Assembly (NCBI GenBank): GCA_937923605.1
Contig: CALDTY010000003.1
Coordinates: forward strand, 150,534-214,533
Source of the DNA: Candidatus Absconditabacterales bacterium
Lineage (GTDB): Bacteria; Patescibacteriota; Gracilibacteria; Absconditabacterales; Absconditicoccaceae
Direction of reading: 5' to 3'
Length of the DNA stretch: 64,000 nucleotides
The position numbers and the translations under genes are program-made. Under the pieces are notes generated by a model. It worked only from the letters and a program-made list of their open reading frames with translations. It had not been told where the DNA came from and ran no database searches. Shown piece by piece: positions 10,762 through 25,422 of the stretch (position 1 is the first letter of the stretch; every line of letters begins with the position of its first letter).

Positions 10762-12348
10762 ATGTCTTCAGAAATCACATGAGTTAATGAATCAAATAAG
10801 TTTGAGCTTCCTGTTGTAAATCAGGAATTCGCTGAGTTGTTAGTTGAGTTAGTAGAATGATTTGCATGACCATTGGATGGTGAAATCTCATATACTAAAG
10901 CGGATGATAATTGACATAGAAGAGCAATTGATTTTTTTGGAAAACAGAGTTTTGATTGATCTAACAAAATCTGACTAAAAGATATACAATCTTTTAGAAA
11001 TAGAGTATTTTCAAAACTCACTAAAATTGAAGAAATGAAAAGCTTCATGAATTCACATTTTGAATGAGCTCTTTTGAAAATTTATACTGATGCAGTTGGA
11101 GAGTTTGAACTTAAATTCAAAATGTTTAACCATGCTGTATGGTTAGAAGCACAGAAATGATGATATAATTTATCAGATATAGAACGTGATTCTCATTTGA
11201 AAGAAGTAAGAAGTTTAATGACTCCAATTTGGGGTGAATCAATACTATCATCTCAAGAAAGAGTGGTATGAGCTTATGAAGATATTTATGATGCATTTCA
11301 TAGAAATTCAAATAACCTCACTGATAAGGAAAAAGAAGTATTAGTAGAATTCTTTGAGTTGTTAGAGACACAACACTGAATCGATACATTCCAATATAAG
11401 CTTGATAAAGCAGTTGTTGAAACACTGACTTGAACAAAGCAGAACAGTATTTTTGAAAAAGCGTTAGATTCTTCTTATCAATGTGCATTATTTTCTTGAA
11501 TTGTTGATTTAGAACAGAAATTGAATGCTGAAAGAGGAGCTATTTGATGATGAAATCGACAAATAATTTCAAGAGAAGGAAAATGAAGTTACGCAGTTTC
11601 TCATCAAAAAGAAGTAGGTTATGCTCCCTGAGTATGAGAAAGAATAGTTAAACAGTTAATTCCAACACAAGGTCATGAGACTAAGCATGTAAGAAGTTGA
11701 AAAAATACGAATGCAATCTTTTGAAAATGATTTAAAACTAGATGATATCTTTGAACTGAAGAAGCAGTAGCAACTTCTGAAGAATGAATAACGAAATGAG
11801 TTGTTCAGAAAATAGAAGATTTGGATAAACTTAGAAAAAAATCAGATGAAAAAACTAGAGCATTAGTTGTTTGTGAGCATTATGGATTTGATGAATCAGT
11901 GAAGTTGATTGAAATTTTTGTTAAGCTTTGATTACATGAAATTGGATCAGTAAAGACAAATCCAGAAGCAAGAGTGCTGAGATCAAAAAGAATGTGACCG
12001 TTGGATATTCCATATGCAAGCACGAAAGATAGAGCATATTTAGATGGACTTGATGATGTTATACTCTATCTAAAAGAAGCTAAAAGTATGGAAGAAATGT
12101 TTTCTAGGTTGCAAACTCTTCATCAATTTAAGGCATGAATTAAGGATTTAGAGAATATTGAAAAAATAAAAGAAGAGCTATGAATTGAAGACAATTTACT
12201 GCATATGAATTATTTTTTGACAAGACGTTTGTGGCGTGCGTTGGAATGATTGGACGAAAATGATGTGCAAAAATGATCACTTGATGAACAAATCTATAAA
12301 ATCAAAGTTGATATTAGTCAATTACTTGATATAGTGCAGTCTGTTTAA
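10762..12348 (+). CDS. DUF1704-like HExxH putative metallopeptidase
   Basis: A 528-residue protein. It has GHETKHVRSG near residue 304 (an HExxH helix), followed about 28 residues later by LGTEEAVATSEEG. That spacing and order copies the HExxxH...EEGLA layout of the DUF1704 domain in the preceding gene, so I read it as a divergent second member. The N-terminal 250 residues are helical and not recognised. Glycines around the active site (KQLIPTQGHE) mix GGN and UGA. It has its own promoter 39 bp upstream and is followed 21 bp later by a third protein of the same layout. Activity is unproven, since the Gly-Leu of the EEGLA motif is replaced by Ala-Val. Confidence 0.65.
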
Positions 12349-12369
12349 CTTACTGTATTATAAGAGATT

Positions 12370-13482
12370 ATGGCGATTTGACTAAACTATAGTTATCATA
12401 ATTTTGATAATTGAGCAAAATTACTTCCACAATATGTATTCCTCCTGGACCATGATGACACAATTACAAAGTTTGATCATGATCATATTTTGGAACACGT
12501 CAATGATGGCAAGTTAGAAATGATGTTAGCAGCGACATCTAGTGATGTGTATTTTGAGGATTCACTATTGAGGAAGATAAACTTGGAAGCTTTTCCATAT
12601 CAGATGCAATTAAAGTTTGCACAGATGGACATTCAAAATGATGTCTCAAGAAATAAAAGAATTATTGAGTTATTCAATACTTTTTTTGATATAGATTATG
12701 AGAACGTGTTGGATACTTATTGCAAAGAATGTAATAGAGAAGTGGCAAAAAAGACTTATCTAGCTCACGATAAGTGAAGATATAATGATATTTTTAAAGC
12801 TGCAGGATTATTTACTTGATTTGTATTAACGTTGTTGCAAGAAAAGTGATATACCAAAGAAGCAACAGCATTTCAGCGTTTCTTGCATACAGATTTATCT
12901 CTGACTCATATTCCTTGAATATCAGGAAATACAAAATATGACGGAAATAAAGTTATTGTTGAAGTATGAAATAATACATATACGACACTTTTTCATGAAC
13001 TAACTCATGCAATTAATAGATTTTTTAGAGTGCAATATTATAAAGACGATGTTATTTGCTATGATAATTTGACGAAGACTAACGAATGATTAGCAAATTT
13101 TGTCGCATACCATCTTTTGGATGCATTTGTCTCAGAAGATGTTGATGCAATAAATGAGATTAGTCTTTCTCCAGTGTTCTTTTCTATGTACATTGATATT
13201 TATGCAACAACTCGTGAATTTTGATCACATGATAGAAAACATAATTTTGACCTTATTTATCAGGAATTACAAAAATTTGAAGGCGATTTACTTACAGATC
13301 AGAAAGCTTCATTTTATTATGAACGCTTTTATAAGTTTTTTCACTATGATCAGCATATGTATTTCTACCCAAAGGAAGTCATGTATTATCTTTGATATCA
13401 TGGAATTTTAGATCTGTTTAATTCATCACAAGATAAATGAGATTTACTAATCCAATGTTTACTATCTAAGGTGTGTTTATAG
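12370..13482 (+). CDS. Third HExxH/EGLA putative metallopeptidase
   Basis: A 370-residue protein with FHELTHAINRFF near residue 208 and TNEGLANFVAYHL near residue 238, a complete gluzincin-type HExxH plus downstream Glu. The distance between the two motifs is the same as in the two preceding genes, which points to tandem paralogues that have diverged. The N-terminal half contains a possible metal pocket (CKECNREVAKK). It ends one base before the ATG of ung (TAGA then ATG), so they are probably co-transcribed. Family membership is inferred from motif spacing alone. Confidence 0.65.
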
Positions 13483-13483
13483 A

Positions 13484-14161
13484 ATGAAGATTAACCTGTC
13501 AGCTTCATGGCAAGATATTTTAGGTTCGGAACTCAATTCACTATATTTCCAACAATTACATAATGAGCTTAATGATATTGCTATATCTTGATCAATAGTC
13601 TTACCAGGAGAAGAAGAAATCTTCAATGCATATAATAGTGTGGATATCGATGATGTTCGTGTAGTTATTCTTGGTCAAGATCCCTATCATGGCCTTTGAC
13701 AAGCACATTGATTTTCATTTAGTGTTAGAGACTGAGTAAAAATTCCACCGTCTCTCAAAAACATCTATAAAGAGATACAATATAATGTATGAGGTGAAAT
13801 TCCAGAAACTTGAGATATATCAATGTGGGCTTCTCAATGAGTTTTTCTTTTAAATTCAATTTTGACAGTTACATATAAACTACCAGCGTCTCATAGAAAG
13901 ATAGGCTGGGAAAAGTTTACTGATGCAACTATAAAAGCTATTTCAGATACTCAAGGGTGAGTAGTATTTATGTTGTGGTGAAATTATGCAAAATCTAAAA
14001 CAACATTGATTGATGAATCTAAACATCTTATATTGCAAGCACCTCATCCATCACCACTTTCAGCATATACCGGATTTTTCTGATGTAAGCATTTTATTAA
14101 AGCGAATGATTATCTAAAAAAACAATGATATAAACAGATTAAATGGCTTGCTAACAAATAG
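13484..14161 (+). CDS. ung: Uracil-DNA glycosylase, family 1
   Basis: Ung removes uracil from DNA to start base-excision repair. The 225-residue protein has the water-activating motif GQDPYHG near residue 63 and the DNA-intercalation loop [11 protein letters not shown] near residue 187. Between them lie the uracil-recognition segment [11 protein letters not shown] and FMLWGNYAK. All diagnostic residues are present and length is normal. The glycine after PYHGL is UGA. ATG 13484 follows the previous stop by one base. A stem-loop follows the gene. Confidence 0.96.
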
Positions 14162-14215
14162 CTATCATAAGCTAAGGTCTTATAATTGATTCTCATAAGT
14201 ATCATCTTATGGTAG
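14162..14215. repeat. Large stem-loop between ung and the VanY-type gene
   Basis: CTATCATAAG (14162-14171) pairs over ten positions with CTTATGGTAG (14206-14215), one pair being G-U. An inner CTTAT/ATAAG pair lies in the loop. No U-run follows, so it is more likely an RNA-stabilising or regulatory hairpin than a terminator. Confidence 0.5.
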
Positions 14216-14236
14216 TGCTATTTATACGACTCGAGT

Positions 14237-15100
14237 ATGTTATCACTTGTTAAGAAGATTTGTTCAGTTCTCATGATTCTCTGATTTTACGTTGTAGGAA
14301 TATTTTTGCATGCTTATAATCCTACATTAGATGAGAAAAGTTTGATTGTAAATATACAAGGGAAGATAGATGAATTAGCAGTTCAAGATTTGACGTCAAT
14401 TGAACCCCTTTATGATAGGGTAGTTGCGGTTCGTAAATCTAAAGAGATGTCATCAGATTATCCTGAACGAAAAATGTATATCTTGCAACAGTTAGAAATA
14501 TATATTTATGATAGTTATCTACAATTAAATGAACAGAAAATTGATTTAGAATCAGATTATTCAATTTTAAAATATGTAGATCAAGATATTGCTTTTACTA
14601 ACAAATATTATATCCCTGCTGACTTAACAATGTTATTTCCTACTGAAACTCTAATTTTGTCTACTAGTGATGATTTGTCTTATATGATGATTCGTGAAAC
14701 AGTTTTACCGTGGTTACAAGAATTAGCATTCGCATTTGAAAAAAAGTTTTGAACGCCAATGAAAATAAACAGTGCTTGGAGATCGTTTGAATTTCAAAGA
14801 GATTGATTTACCCAAGAATGCAGAGATAGTTGATTATGCGCAAAACCAGGACATTCGGAACATCAATCATGATTATGTGTAGATATAAGCTGAATGTTTT
14901 GAGATCAGTATATGTGGATGAAAGAACAAGCTCACCTGTACTGATTCCATCAATCTTATCAAAAATGAGCTGAGATAGATTGATACCCAGAAGAGAAGCG
15001 ACATTGGAGGTATCTTTGAGTCGAACTAGCAACTGAATTGTACGAATCCTGATTAACGTTTACTGAATGGTTTAAGATAAATAAAGACTTAATTGACTAA
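14237..15100 (+). CDS. VanY/DacB-type D,D- or L,D-carboxypeptidase, membrane anchored
   Basis: A 287-residue protein with an N-terminal hydrophobic anchor (ICSVLMILGFYVVGIFL) and an extracellular LAS-type peptidase domain. Signatures are SAWRS near residue 179, SEHQSGLCVDIS near residue 205 (the zinc-binding His/Asp) and EKRHWRYLGVE near residue 251 (third zinc ligand). Such enzymes trim peptidoglycan stem peptides. The spacer between anchor and catalytic domain is about 140 residues and helical. UGA encodes Gly in the zinc loop. In an episymbiotic CPR cell it could act on its own or on the host wall; the sequence cannot tell. Confidence 0.88.
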
Positions 15101-15122
15101 GAGAATCGTTTCATAAAATTTA

Positions 15123-15150
15123 TTGACAATTACTCCTAAATAATTATAAC
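15123..15150 (+). promoter_or_regulatory. Sigma70-like promoter of the metallophosphoesterase gene
   Basis: TTGACA at 15123, a 16-bp spacer and TATAAC at 15145. It lies 83 bp upstream of the ATG, in a 130-bp non-coding gap. Confidence 0.7.
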
Positions 15151-15232
15151 AAAATGTTATAAAGGTTTTTCTCATTTATTAGTTTAAGGACTCTTTTAAG
15201 GCATTTTTATAGAATTTTTCTAGCATACTACA

Positions 15233-16120
15233 ATGTGATATATTTGGATTTATCAATTTATATACCGGTGAAGTTTTCTGTTTGCTTGATTTTTATTATT
15301 AACAGCAATAAGGAAATTAGTTAGAATAAGATTAGTTTGATTTGTATTCTGGGTTTGATTATTTACTTTGTTTGTTCGAGCAAGACGACGAGAGACCAGA
15401 AGCGTACACATAGATGAACACTTGATTGAGACATGATTTACTAAGGATCTCGTCCTAATTTCAGATTTACACTTATGAGTATATAAATGATCAACTTATT
15501 TGAATAAGGTCGTCAATGAAATTAATAACATACAAAATATTGATGCAGTTATGATTGCTTGAGATTTAACATATCATCCATTGAAAAAAGATGCTGCATC
15601 ACTGGAACAATTATTTTCACCTTTATCAAAAATAGATAAACCAGTGTTTGCAGTGTTATGAAATCATGATGTAGAGCATCCTTGACCTATTCTAAGGAAA
15701 GAGTTAATTCAAGCATTGAATGCAAATGGCGTTATTTTCTTGCATAATGATATTTATGATTTTACTTGAGTAACATTAGTTTGATTATGACCGACAATGT
15801 CTTGAGAAGATGAAACATCACTTTTGAGTCAATGTACAGACGACGATAGCGTAATAGTGTTGGCTCATAATCCAGATGTCACATTATCATATGGCAACAG
15901 ATTACCAGACCTCACTATTGTGTGACATACTCATTGTGGTCAAATAAGACTACCGTTTATTCATGATATAATTCGTCCATATTTCTATCCAGTAAGATGA
16001 GATTTTGATTGTTGAGAATATGAGGATGATAATTTATTTATTTCAAAATGAATATGAGAAGTATGATTGCCAATGAGATTTCGTAATCCTCCTACAATAG
16101 ACGTCTTGCGTTTAAGGTAA
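15233..16120 (+). CDS. YaeI-like membrane-anchored metallophosphoesterase
   Basis: A 295-residue protein with two hydrophobic N-terminal segments and a calcineurin-like phosphoesterase domain. Motifs in order are ISDLHLG near residue 75, AGDLT, LGNHD near residue 141, LAHNPD, and GHTHCGQIRLP near residue 229. The arrangement matches YaeI/YkuE enzymes that cleave phosphate esters of membrane lipids such as UDP-diacylglucosamine. That substrate is a family inference. Catalytic glycines in GDL, GNHD and GHTH are UGA codons. The ATG is followed by a UGA Gly codon. It is upstream of rsmE. Confidence 0.88.
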
Positions 16121-16160
16121 ATTAATTTACAAATCATGTATTTAGCACTTATTATTTACT

Positions 16161-16859
16161 GTGCGTTTGTTTCATACTAAGGTTCAAGTTGAATGAGAAA
16201 TATTAATTATTACTCAAGAACGTGTTTTAAAACACGCTAAAGTTTTGAGGTTGAATGTATGAGATACAATTGCAGTTCAGCAACAGGATGAAAACTCAAC
16301 AACGAGACGAAGCTGACAAATTTTGGAACTAGATAAAGTAAAAATCACTTTGAAGATTATTAGTAACGATACTGTTTCTCATTCTGATGAGTGACCATGA
16401 ATGCTAATTTGAATGCCAAATTCAAATGAAAAACTACATACTGTCGTCCAAAAACTTACTGAAATATGAATTCAGGATATAGTTTTTTGGAAGAACGATT
16501 GGTCTCAAGGATTAGAAATAAGTGACAAAAAAATGTCAAAATTGTGTAAAATATCTCTAGAAGCAATTGAACAATCAAACTGACGAAAAGCTCCAACTAT
16601 TTCTCAAGTATCAAATATCCATGAGCGAGTAGTGTGAAAAGAATTAGTATTATTTGATTTTGAATGAGAATCATATTCAGAATTGTCAGGAATGCCAAAA
16701 GATCGTTTGTATTGAGTAGTTTGACCTGAGTGACATTTTTCTCCACGTGATTATGAAACGATTTGATTTCAAATTGTAAAAAAAATAAATTTATGAGATT
16801 CTATTTTGAGAACTGAAACCGCTGCAATAGTAGCATCTTGGTTTCTAAAGAATATATAA
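16161..16859 (+). CDS. rsmE: 16S rRNA m3U1498 methyltransferase
   Basis: RsmE methylates N3 of U1498 in 16S rRNA with SAM. The 232-residue protein has the N-terminal PUA-like part (RLFHTKVQVEGE) and the SPOUT knot motif GPEGHFSPRDYETIG near residue 187, then LRTETAA near residue 215. I chose the GTG at 16161 because it gives the usual N-terminal MRxFHT-like start and a TAG lies close upstream in frame. Several knot glycines are UGA. It follows the metallophosphoesterase by 40 bp. Confidence 0.93.
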
Positions 16860-16927
16860 AGAATTTGCAAAATATGAAATATCTAACTATACTTTAATCA
16901 GTTGTATTATTTATATTATTGATTGTG

Positions 16928-17200
16928 ATGAAAAATTGGTTATTTACATTTGTATTTCTTGTCTTGTTTTTGCTTATCCTTTGAGGAATTTGGTATTTAG
17001 CTTGAGAAACATGAAATCTATTTCAAGATTCATTTAGTCAAATAGAATCTCTTAGAACAGATTTAGATAGGGCTGAAACAATGATAGGTCAAATGCAAAA
17101 CGATCTAAATGAGTCGATTTTAGACTTGTCAGATGTTTCAACGTTAGTTAAAGAGCAAGACAGACTGATTGAAAATCTCTCTATTCAACTTAGTCAATAA
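16928..17200 (+). CDS. Small single-pass membrane protein with coiled coil
   Basis: A 90-residue protein: one N-terminal transmembrane helix (FTFVFLVLFLLILGGIWYL) and a charged helical region with Leu and Gln heptads (SQIESLRTDLDRAETMIG). Topology suggests a cytoplasmic or extracellular coiled coil tethered to the membrane, possibly as a partner for another envelope protein. UGA is used for glycine in the helix. A clear intrinsic terminator follows. The family is unknown to me. Confidence 0.7.
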
Positions 17201-17222
17201 ACAGATACATACATACACCATG

Positions 17223-17248
17223 AAACTTACCTTTTGGTAAGTTTTTTT
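17223..17248 (+). terminator. Intrinsic terminator
   Basis: AAACTTACC and GGTAAGTTT pair around TTTT and run directly into seven T residues, ending the rsmE/membrane-protein transcript before ileS. Confidence 0.9.
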
Positions 17249-17315
17249 GTTGATTGTTTTGACCTAATAAGTCAAATACTTATAAAGTAAAATATATTAT
17301 TTGTCACTAAATCAC

Positions 17316-20795
<3,480 letters not shown>

Positions 20796-20798
<3 letters not shown>

Positions 20799-20826
20799 AA
20801 AATGCGTTAGACAAAAGCCTAACGCA
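20796..20826 (-). terminator. Intrinsic terminator of the leftward DUF389 gene
   Basis: TGCGTTAG (20803-20810) pairs with CTAACGCA (20819-20826). On the minus strand the hairpin is followed by TTTTTTAAAA, so it ends the gene at 22475-20913. It overlaps the ileS stop codon region. Confidence 0.75.
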
Positions 20827-20912
20827 CATCAACACCTTAAAAATGGAGATATTTGACACTAATTCAGTCATCAAATCTAAGCTATCTATAAATAAATTTC
20901 TTAGAATAGCAA

Positions 20913-22475
20913 TTATAAACTTAAGCTCTCCAAAAATTCAACTACAATTTCTAGGTTAACTTCTCTTGCAAATTCTTCTTGTAGTAATGTTTTCCAATCA
21001 GATAATTTATCCTGTAAGGATTTCTTACTAGAAGTGCTTGTAAGATTTAGAGCTACTAATAATTTATCTCTTTTCCCTTCTTGTTCAGGTGTGATATAGA
21101 TGAGATCAATATTATTTATTGTTGTTTTTTTGGAAAAGAATGTCGAAAATGATTCTTTTACTGTATCCAAATCTATATCTTTTTGTTCTTTTACCTTTTC
21201 AGGTTCAGTCCAATTTTCCTGTCGTTGTATGGATAAGATATCAACTAAATCTTCTTGATCTTGAATATAAGACAGTAGTTTTTGTTTGAATTCAATTTTA
21301 TTTTTTACCTTATGTTCTGTATAAAGTGCTAACTGAGCAAAACGTTTTGTATCTGTAAAATAATCTGTACTTAGTAAACTAATATTTCAATTATAGATAA
21401 CATCCAAATAATATTTTATATGTTGACGTATCTTATCTTCTGGACTCAGTTCTTTTGCCTGTTTAGCAGTCACTGAGGTTAGTGGAATAAGGGTAACATC
21501 TAAGGAAACATCTTTTTGTAAGGCTGCTGCTAATTCTTGAGTAAGAGATTGTTTTTCATTGTCAGTTAGTTTGTCAATTTTTTCTTGAGGAATCTTGAGA
21601 GATAATGAAATATTCTTTTCTCCAGATTCTGAAGAAATATCAAGTGATTCCACACGTATTTTCTCATCGATCTCATTTAAGAAATTATTTGTAATAGAAT
21701 GAATAGTCTTTTCAGTTGAGATATTTTTTGTAATATTGATGAGACTGCTAGTTAAAGGAATTCATAAAAGCACAAGCATCCCGAATACAAATCAAATATT
21801 CATGACACTTCTTTTTAAATCACTTTTTTGATTTGGGTAGAATCAAAAAATATAAAAAATCAATATTCCTCAAATTATAATAGCTATCAAATTTGTCATA
21901 AACAGAAGAGTACTTCATCGTCATATTGTCCAGCTTCAAAAAGCAATTCATATTCAAATCACACTCAAAGGAGGCACTAGCGAAGCAGCCATTGCTACTC
22001 AGGCTAGTCATGCAGCCATTTTTTTATATCCCAATGCTAGAAACGCAACCAATCATGAAGCAAACGCAATTCATAAATCTACTAGTGTTGGTTGGGTTCT
22101 ACTGGAGATCTCATTTGTTACTTCAGTAAGTGGTATAAGTCGGGTAAATATTATTGCAAGTAGAATACTAGCTCAAATACTTGAAAGTAATAAAATCAAC
22201 GAATGGGTAAATAATTTCTTATTTCAAGTCGCTATTGCAAAAGATACTCACTGTATAGGTCTCATAATTGGAGCAATAAGCATAGCTCAAATAACCACAG
22301 GAGTTGCGTTTATCAATAATCATAAAGTTGCTATTAGTGCAGAAAGGAGCATTTGAGACCAATATTCTACTGATGTACTTACATCATCTATCATTGATTG
22401 AGCTATATTTTGTTTCATATCTCAGTCAAGATCTCGAAACGCTATTTTATCGACTAATTCAGGTGTTTTATCCAT
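20913..22475 (-). CDS. DUF389 family polytopic membrane protein
   Basis: A 520-residue protein. The N-terminal 270 residues contain about six transmembrane helices with the family motifs VVIGAMLIAPIMRPIQG and LVPPLSVIGIGIAFG. The remaining 250 residues are soluble, acidic and helical (for example PQEKIDKLTDNEKQSLTQE), an unusually long C-terminal extension. DUF389 proteins are widespread and their biochemical role is not established. The frame contains many UGA codons, most at helix-packing glycines. It is divergent from the gene at 22568 and has its own terminator. Confidence 0.85.
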
Positions 22476-22567
22476 ATTTAAAATCAGAAATACTAATTGA
22501 TATACATATGTATATCTCTATATATATTACTGAAGTTATTATTTTTTAGCAAGTAAGCTAGCTTGAC

Positions 22568-22810
22568 ATGTGGAGTAATTCAATATGGAATCTCTTATTA
22601 TTAGTGATCTGAATGATGTTCGCTGGTTTAATTTGGATTACTTATTCTTGAACTGACTCTCTTATAAAATTAGTTGAGAATAATGACTCAACAGTATTTT
22701 GAACTAGTTCATATGAGGGGATGGTATATTATGTTGATGTCGAATGAAATGAATATAAATTAGTTTGATCAGATATTGAAGTATTTTGTAAAGATGTATT
22801 AGATAAATAG
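22568..22810 (+). CDS. Small single-pass membrane protein
   Basis: An 80-residue protein with an N-terminal transmembrane helix (LLLLVIGMMFAGLIWITY) and a short acidic extracytoplasmic tail carrying one cysteine. Five of its glycines are UGA. It is divergent from the DUF389 gene and lies 63 bp before atpG. No family is recognised. Its position between an envelope gene and an ATP synthase gene is suggestive but not informative. Confidence 0.65.
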
Positions 22811-22873
22811 TGCATATTACATGTGTAATGTGTACAATATTAGATATAAATTTTGTGTTTTTTATGATAAATT

Positions 22874-23752
22874 ATGGCAAATTTAAGAGATATTAAATCT
22901 AAGATAAAATCAGTTGGAAATCTTAAAAAAATTACGAGAGCTCTTGAAGTGGTTTCTACAGTTAAGTTACAAAAATTAAAAGATCAAGCGGAAGCTTTGA
23001 AATCATATTTTGTAGATCTAATGACTATTGTTAGTACAGTTTGATCTGAAATATCGATATTTTGAGATCAAAAAAGCACGAAGGCTGAAAAATCTCTTGT
23101 TATAGTATTTACTTCAGAGAGATGACTTTGTGGTTGATTGAATTCTAAGTTATTGAGAAAAGTATCTAAGGATATGAAAGATAAAGAAGTAGATTATTTT
23201 GTCGTATGAAAAAAATGATTAGAATATTTTAAGAGAATTTGAGCTAATATAGTTTGATCATTACATATTTGAGACAAGTTTTCTGAACAAGATTTGCTGC
23301 CATTGTTTACATTTTTTGATGTATCTGTAAATGAAGGGGTATACAGCGACGTGCAGTTATATTTTAATTATTTTAGAAATAGTATTGTACAAATCCCATC
23401 AGTTATTGAGTTGTTTCCACTAAGACAAGAATCATTTGAATCATTTTTACAAGAAATCGATATTGCTTTGGAAACGCCAGATGTAGGAAATAAAGAACTA
23501 CTAATAGAGCCAAATATAGAGTCATATCTTGTAGAACTTAGAAGACAAATCAGGAACTATGTAATATCTTCAGCTCTTTTGCAGAATAAAACTGGTGAGC
23601 ATGCAGCACGTATGATCGCAATGAAGAATGCAAAAGATAATGCTACCGAATTTAGTAAAAAACTTAAACTCAATTTTAATAAAGCGCGTCAAGGAGCAAT
23701 TACTCAAGAAATTTCTGAAATAGTAAGTGCCAAGATTGCTATTGAAAATTAA
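22874..23752 (+). CDS. atpG: F-type ATP synthase gamma subunit
   Basis: The gamma subunit is the rotating central stalk of F1. The 292-residue product has the two conserved terminal helices: N-terminal LRDIKSKIKSVGNLKKITRA with VSTVKLQKL, and C-terminal ALLQNKTGEHAARMIAMKNA followed by NKARQGAITQEISEIVSA. The middle Rossmann-like part includes TSERGLCGGLNSK. UGA encodes several glycines. No alpha, beta, delta or epsilon gene is adjacent, which is unusual because F1 genes normally form one operon. The next gene, 8 bp away, encodes a SufU-like protein. Confidence 0.95.
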
Positions 23753-23760
23753 ATTATATT

Positions 23761-24159
23761 ATGACAGAAACAGCATTACTTTTACAGGCATATAGCGCTG
23801 ATCCCATTGCTAGATTTGTAATGGAAGACTTTGATATATCAAAAGAACAACATAACTCTGTCTGTGGGGATTCATTATGTGTATATATAAAATTCGATTG
23901 AGATATAATTAAAGATCGAAGTCGAGAATGACCAGCTGAAATGCAAACAACAGCAGCAGCAAGTATGTTATGAGAAATTATACAATGAAAGAATATAACA
24001 GTAGTTCTATGACGAACATATGAATTTATTAAACAGTTATGACTTGATCTAAGTCCTAGACGTAGGAGATCATGAGTTACTGCGTTATTAGCAACTAGAA
24101 ATGCTCTTCATCAACGGCTAGATGATTGAATTCTTGATACTTATCAAGATATGATGTAA
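23761..24159 (+). CDS. SufU/NifU-N-like protein lacking two of three ligand cysteines
   Basis: A 132-residue protein aligned by eye with SufU-type iron-sulfur proteins. HNSVCGDSLCVYIKFDGD matches the CGD motif region and EGPAEMQTTAAASML matches the segment that normally reads GCAISxASASM. The second cysteine is replaced by proline. The third, normally in a late Lys/Val-Cys-Ala segment, appears to be serine (RRRRSGVTALLATRNAL). It may therefore be a non-catalytic relative or use other ligands. sufC lies 0.5 kb and sufB 8.6 kb downstream, which supports a link to cluster assembly. Confidence 0.7.
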
Positions 24160-24162
24160 AGA

Positions 24163-24531
24163 TTAAGCTGCATTAGCGAAGTCAATATCGGATTCACCTA
24201 ATGAATCTTGATGCGTTTTAAATTCAACTTCATTTGAAAATTCATCCAACCAAGCGTCATCATCTTTTTCTAATGATTCTTTTTCTAAGTAAGATTCATC
24301 AATTGCTACTCACTGAGCAGTAAGATTATCCGTATGGAATCATAGTTCTTCTCAATCGACCAAGCTATTTATATCTTCAACACTAAGAGTTGTATTATTT
24401 AATTCATCTACAAGTCTTTTTTGTTTTGCGTCGATATCATCTAGATACTTTCTGTCTTGTACATGTGTTACAAGATCATCTAATGAATCTGATTTGAATT
24501 CATTATCTATAATTCTTGTTTCTCAGGTCAT
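24163..24531 (-). CDS. Acidic hypothetical protein
   Basis: A 122-residue, very acidic, soluble protein (MTGETRIIDNEFKSDSLDD onward) with four or five glycines, most of them UGA. No cysteine, signal or transmembrane segment. It is convergent with the SufU-like gene, ending only 3 bp from it. The C-terminus is Asp/Glu and Ala rich (SDIDFANAA). I recognise no domain. Confidence 0.65.
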
Positions 24532-24676
24532 ATTGTATAATTTATTAATAGTAAATACTGATAGTATAGTGAAGCTCTTTTTTCTTGTCAAATTTTATGG
24601 TATTTTTTCGTAATTCTGCGTTGATAGCAGTTTAAATATGGTTAGTATGAGACTATTTATGAAATATATTTTTCAC

Positions 24677-25396
24677 ATGCTACATATTCAAGATTTAGAA
24701 GTGCAAATTGAGGATAATAAAGTGTTAAATTGAGTATCTATGGAATTTGAACTTGGCAAAAACTATTGTATCTTGGGAAAGAATTGATCATGAAAGTCTT
24801 CTTTAGCGATGACGATAATGTGACATCCTACATATGAAATTTCACATGGTGAGATATTATTAGACCAGGCTGATGTGCTAGAAATGGATCCAGAAGAAAG
24901 AGCGAAGGTATGAATATTCTTGGCTTTCCAAAATATTCCTGAAGTCAAATGAGTGAAATTGTTTGAATTTCTACGTACGATTTATAATTCTCGTCGAGAG
25001 AAAAAAGAATCTTTTGTTGCTTTTAAAAGAACTATATTACCATATCTGGAAGAATTAGGAATTGATAAAGAGTTTCTTTGGAGAGATCTAAATGTTTGAT
25101 TTTCAGGAGGCGAAAGAAGAAAAATTGAAATTTTACAATTAAAATTATTGGAACCGAAATATATATTTTTAGACGAGGTAGATAGTGGTTTAGATGTAGA
25201 TGCATTTAGGTCAGTAGCATCCCTTCTGCAAGCAATAAATTCTTCGGAAAATACCTTTGTAATTATCACTCATTACTTTACGATATTGGAGTATATTGAT
25301 GTAGATAAAGTATTTGTCATGGAAGATGGTCTTATTAAAAGAGAGTGAGGAAAGGAGATTGCAGAAGAAGTTCAAAAACTATGATTTGAAGCTTAA
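24677..25396 (+). CDS. sufC: Iron-sulfur assembly ATPase SufC
   Basis: SufC is the ABC-type ATPase of the SUF scaffold SufBCD. The 239-residue protein has Walker A GKNGSGKSS near residue 34 (both inner glycines encoded by UGA), the Q-loop FLAFQNIPEV, the signature FSGGERRK near residue 141, Walker B YIFLDEVDSGLD near residue 161 and the H-loop IITHY. The FQ.P.EI/V-type Q-loop and SGGE...K.EI signature distinguish SufC from transport ATPases. I chose ATG 24677. In-frame ATGs at 24638, 24647 and 24659 would add up to 13 residues. It lies alone here, not next to sufB. Confidence 0.93.
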
Positions 25397-25422
25397 TTTG
25401 TTTTATATGTAGGTATTATAAT

